Origin: Acidobacteriota bacterium
GTDB lineage: Bacteria; Acidobacteriota; UBA890; WLXD01
Direction: 5' to 3'
Length of the DNA stretch: 15,670 nt
Assembly: GCA_022571615.1 (NCBI GenBank)
Contig: JACZXM010000019.1
Span: forward strand, 1 to 15,670
The position numbers and the translations under genes were made by a program. The notes beneath the pieces were generated by a model that saw only the letters and a program-made list of their open reading frames with translations, was not told the origin of the DNA and did not search any database. The stretch's first letter is position 1; each line of letters starts with the position of its first letter. Positions 15,508 through 15,670 of this stretch are shown here, piece by piece.

Positions 15508-15670
15508 ACCCACGCTCTTGCGACCTCGAGGAATCGATCGATTTCTGCCGCGTTGTTGAACAGCGCCGGCGCCACCCGCAGCTTGGTAGCCTCGTGCTTG
15601 AAGCTCACCTTGATGTGCGCTGCTTGCAGATCCCGGCGGACGTGCACGGAATCGACCCCGTGCGCGAAGG
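15504..15670 (-). CDS. C-terminal end of a class V aminotransferase-like PLP enzyme (5' end beyond window)
   Basis: Only the last 54 codons are in the window. The reading ends with IKVSFKHEATKLRVAPALFN, then NAAEIDRFLEVARAWV. The pattern of a strand with R-V-[AS]-P-A-L-F-N followed by a short helix EIDRFLE is characteristic of the C-terminal small domain of class V aminotransferases (cysteine desulfurase/isopenicillin epimerase-like). The PLP lysine lies outside the window, so the subgroup and substrate cannot be judged. Its TGA overlaps the ATG of the DUF885 gene, making it the upstream member of the same operon. Confidence 0.75.
   Translation of the reverse strand, partial: FAHGVDSVHVRRDLQAAHIKVSFKHEATKLRVAPALFNNAAEIDRFLEVARAWV

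Noticed and set aside
1..15670. CRISPR arrays, insertion sequences, phage or toxin-antitoxin genes
   Set aside because: No regularly spaced repeats, transposase or integrase motifs, or short paired toxin-like genes were seen.

Overview
The window is GC-rich bacterial DNA, densely coding, with short intergenic gaps and several four-base ATGA stop/start overlaps. No single gene fixes the taxon. The mix suggests an Acidobacteriota-like (for example Thermoanaerobaculia) or similar deep-branching Gram-negative lineage: a Ser/Thr kinase fused to a TolB/FlgO-like domain and TPRs, tandem membrane fusion proteins, a LytS/LytTR pair, a DUF885 lipoprotein and a bifunctional formiminotransferase-cyclodeaminase. 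This is inference. Predicted lipoproteins and periplasmic adaptors do indicate a diderm envelope.

Region 1 (1-5789) is a divergent envelope/export locus. Three HlyD/MacA-type periplasmic adaptor genes lie head to tail on the minus strand (3597 down to 1). They are joined by ATGA overlaps, and the last runs off the left edge. No membrane transporter is visible; one would be expected beyond position 1. Facing away from them on the plus strand is a LytS-type histidine kinase, overlapping by ATGA a LytTR response regulator. The divergent gap (about 3598-3864) contains an AT-rich island flanked by an inverted repeat and is the likely control region. The most economical model is that the two-component pair senses an envelope signal and controls the adaptor operon.

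Region 2 (5890-7670) is a minus-strand pair of NAD(P)-binding proteins: an NmrA-like protein followed by a classical SDR oxidoreductase with an intact catalytic set. Region 3 (7671-8070) is a 400-base divergent gap with an 8-bp perfect inverted repeat and a 10-bp direct repeat. Region 4 (8071-10350) is a single large Ser/Thr protein kinase with a TolB/FlgO-like domain and TPRs, and no visible membrane segment. It is followed by a 364-base gap containing only small hairpins.

Region 5 (10715-11839) encodes a predicted lipoprotein with a clan GH-A-like TIM-barrel hydrolase domain. It converges on Region 6 (11916-15670), a minus-strand operon: the C-terminal end of a class V aminotransferase (window edge), a DUF885 lipoprotein of the HEAYPGHH type broken by one apparent frameshift, and a 610-residue bifunctional glutamate formimidoyltransferase/formiminotetrahydrofolate cyclodeaminase. 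The last enzyme carries an extra insert with a C2H2 zinc-finger-like spacing. I saw no rRNA, tRNA, CRISPR array, insertion sequence or phage gene. The most unusual points are the three coupled adaptor paralogs, the Cys/His insert in the formiminotransferase domain, and the frameshifted DUF885 gene.
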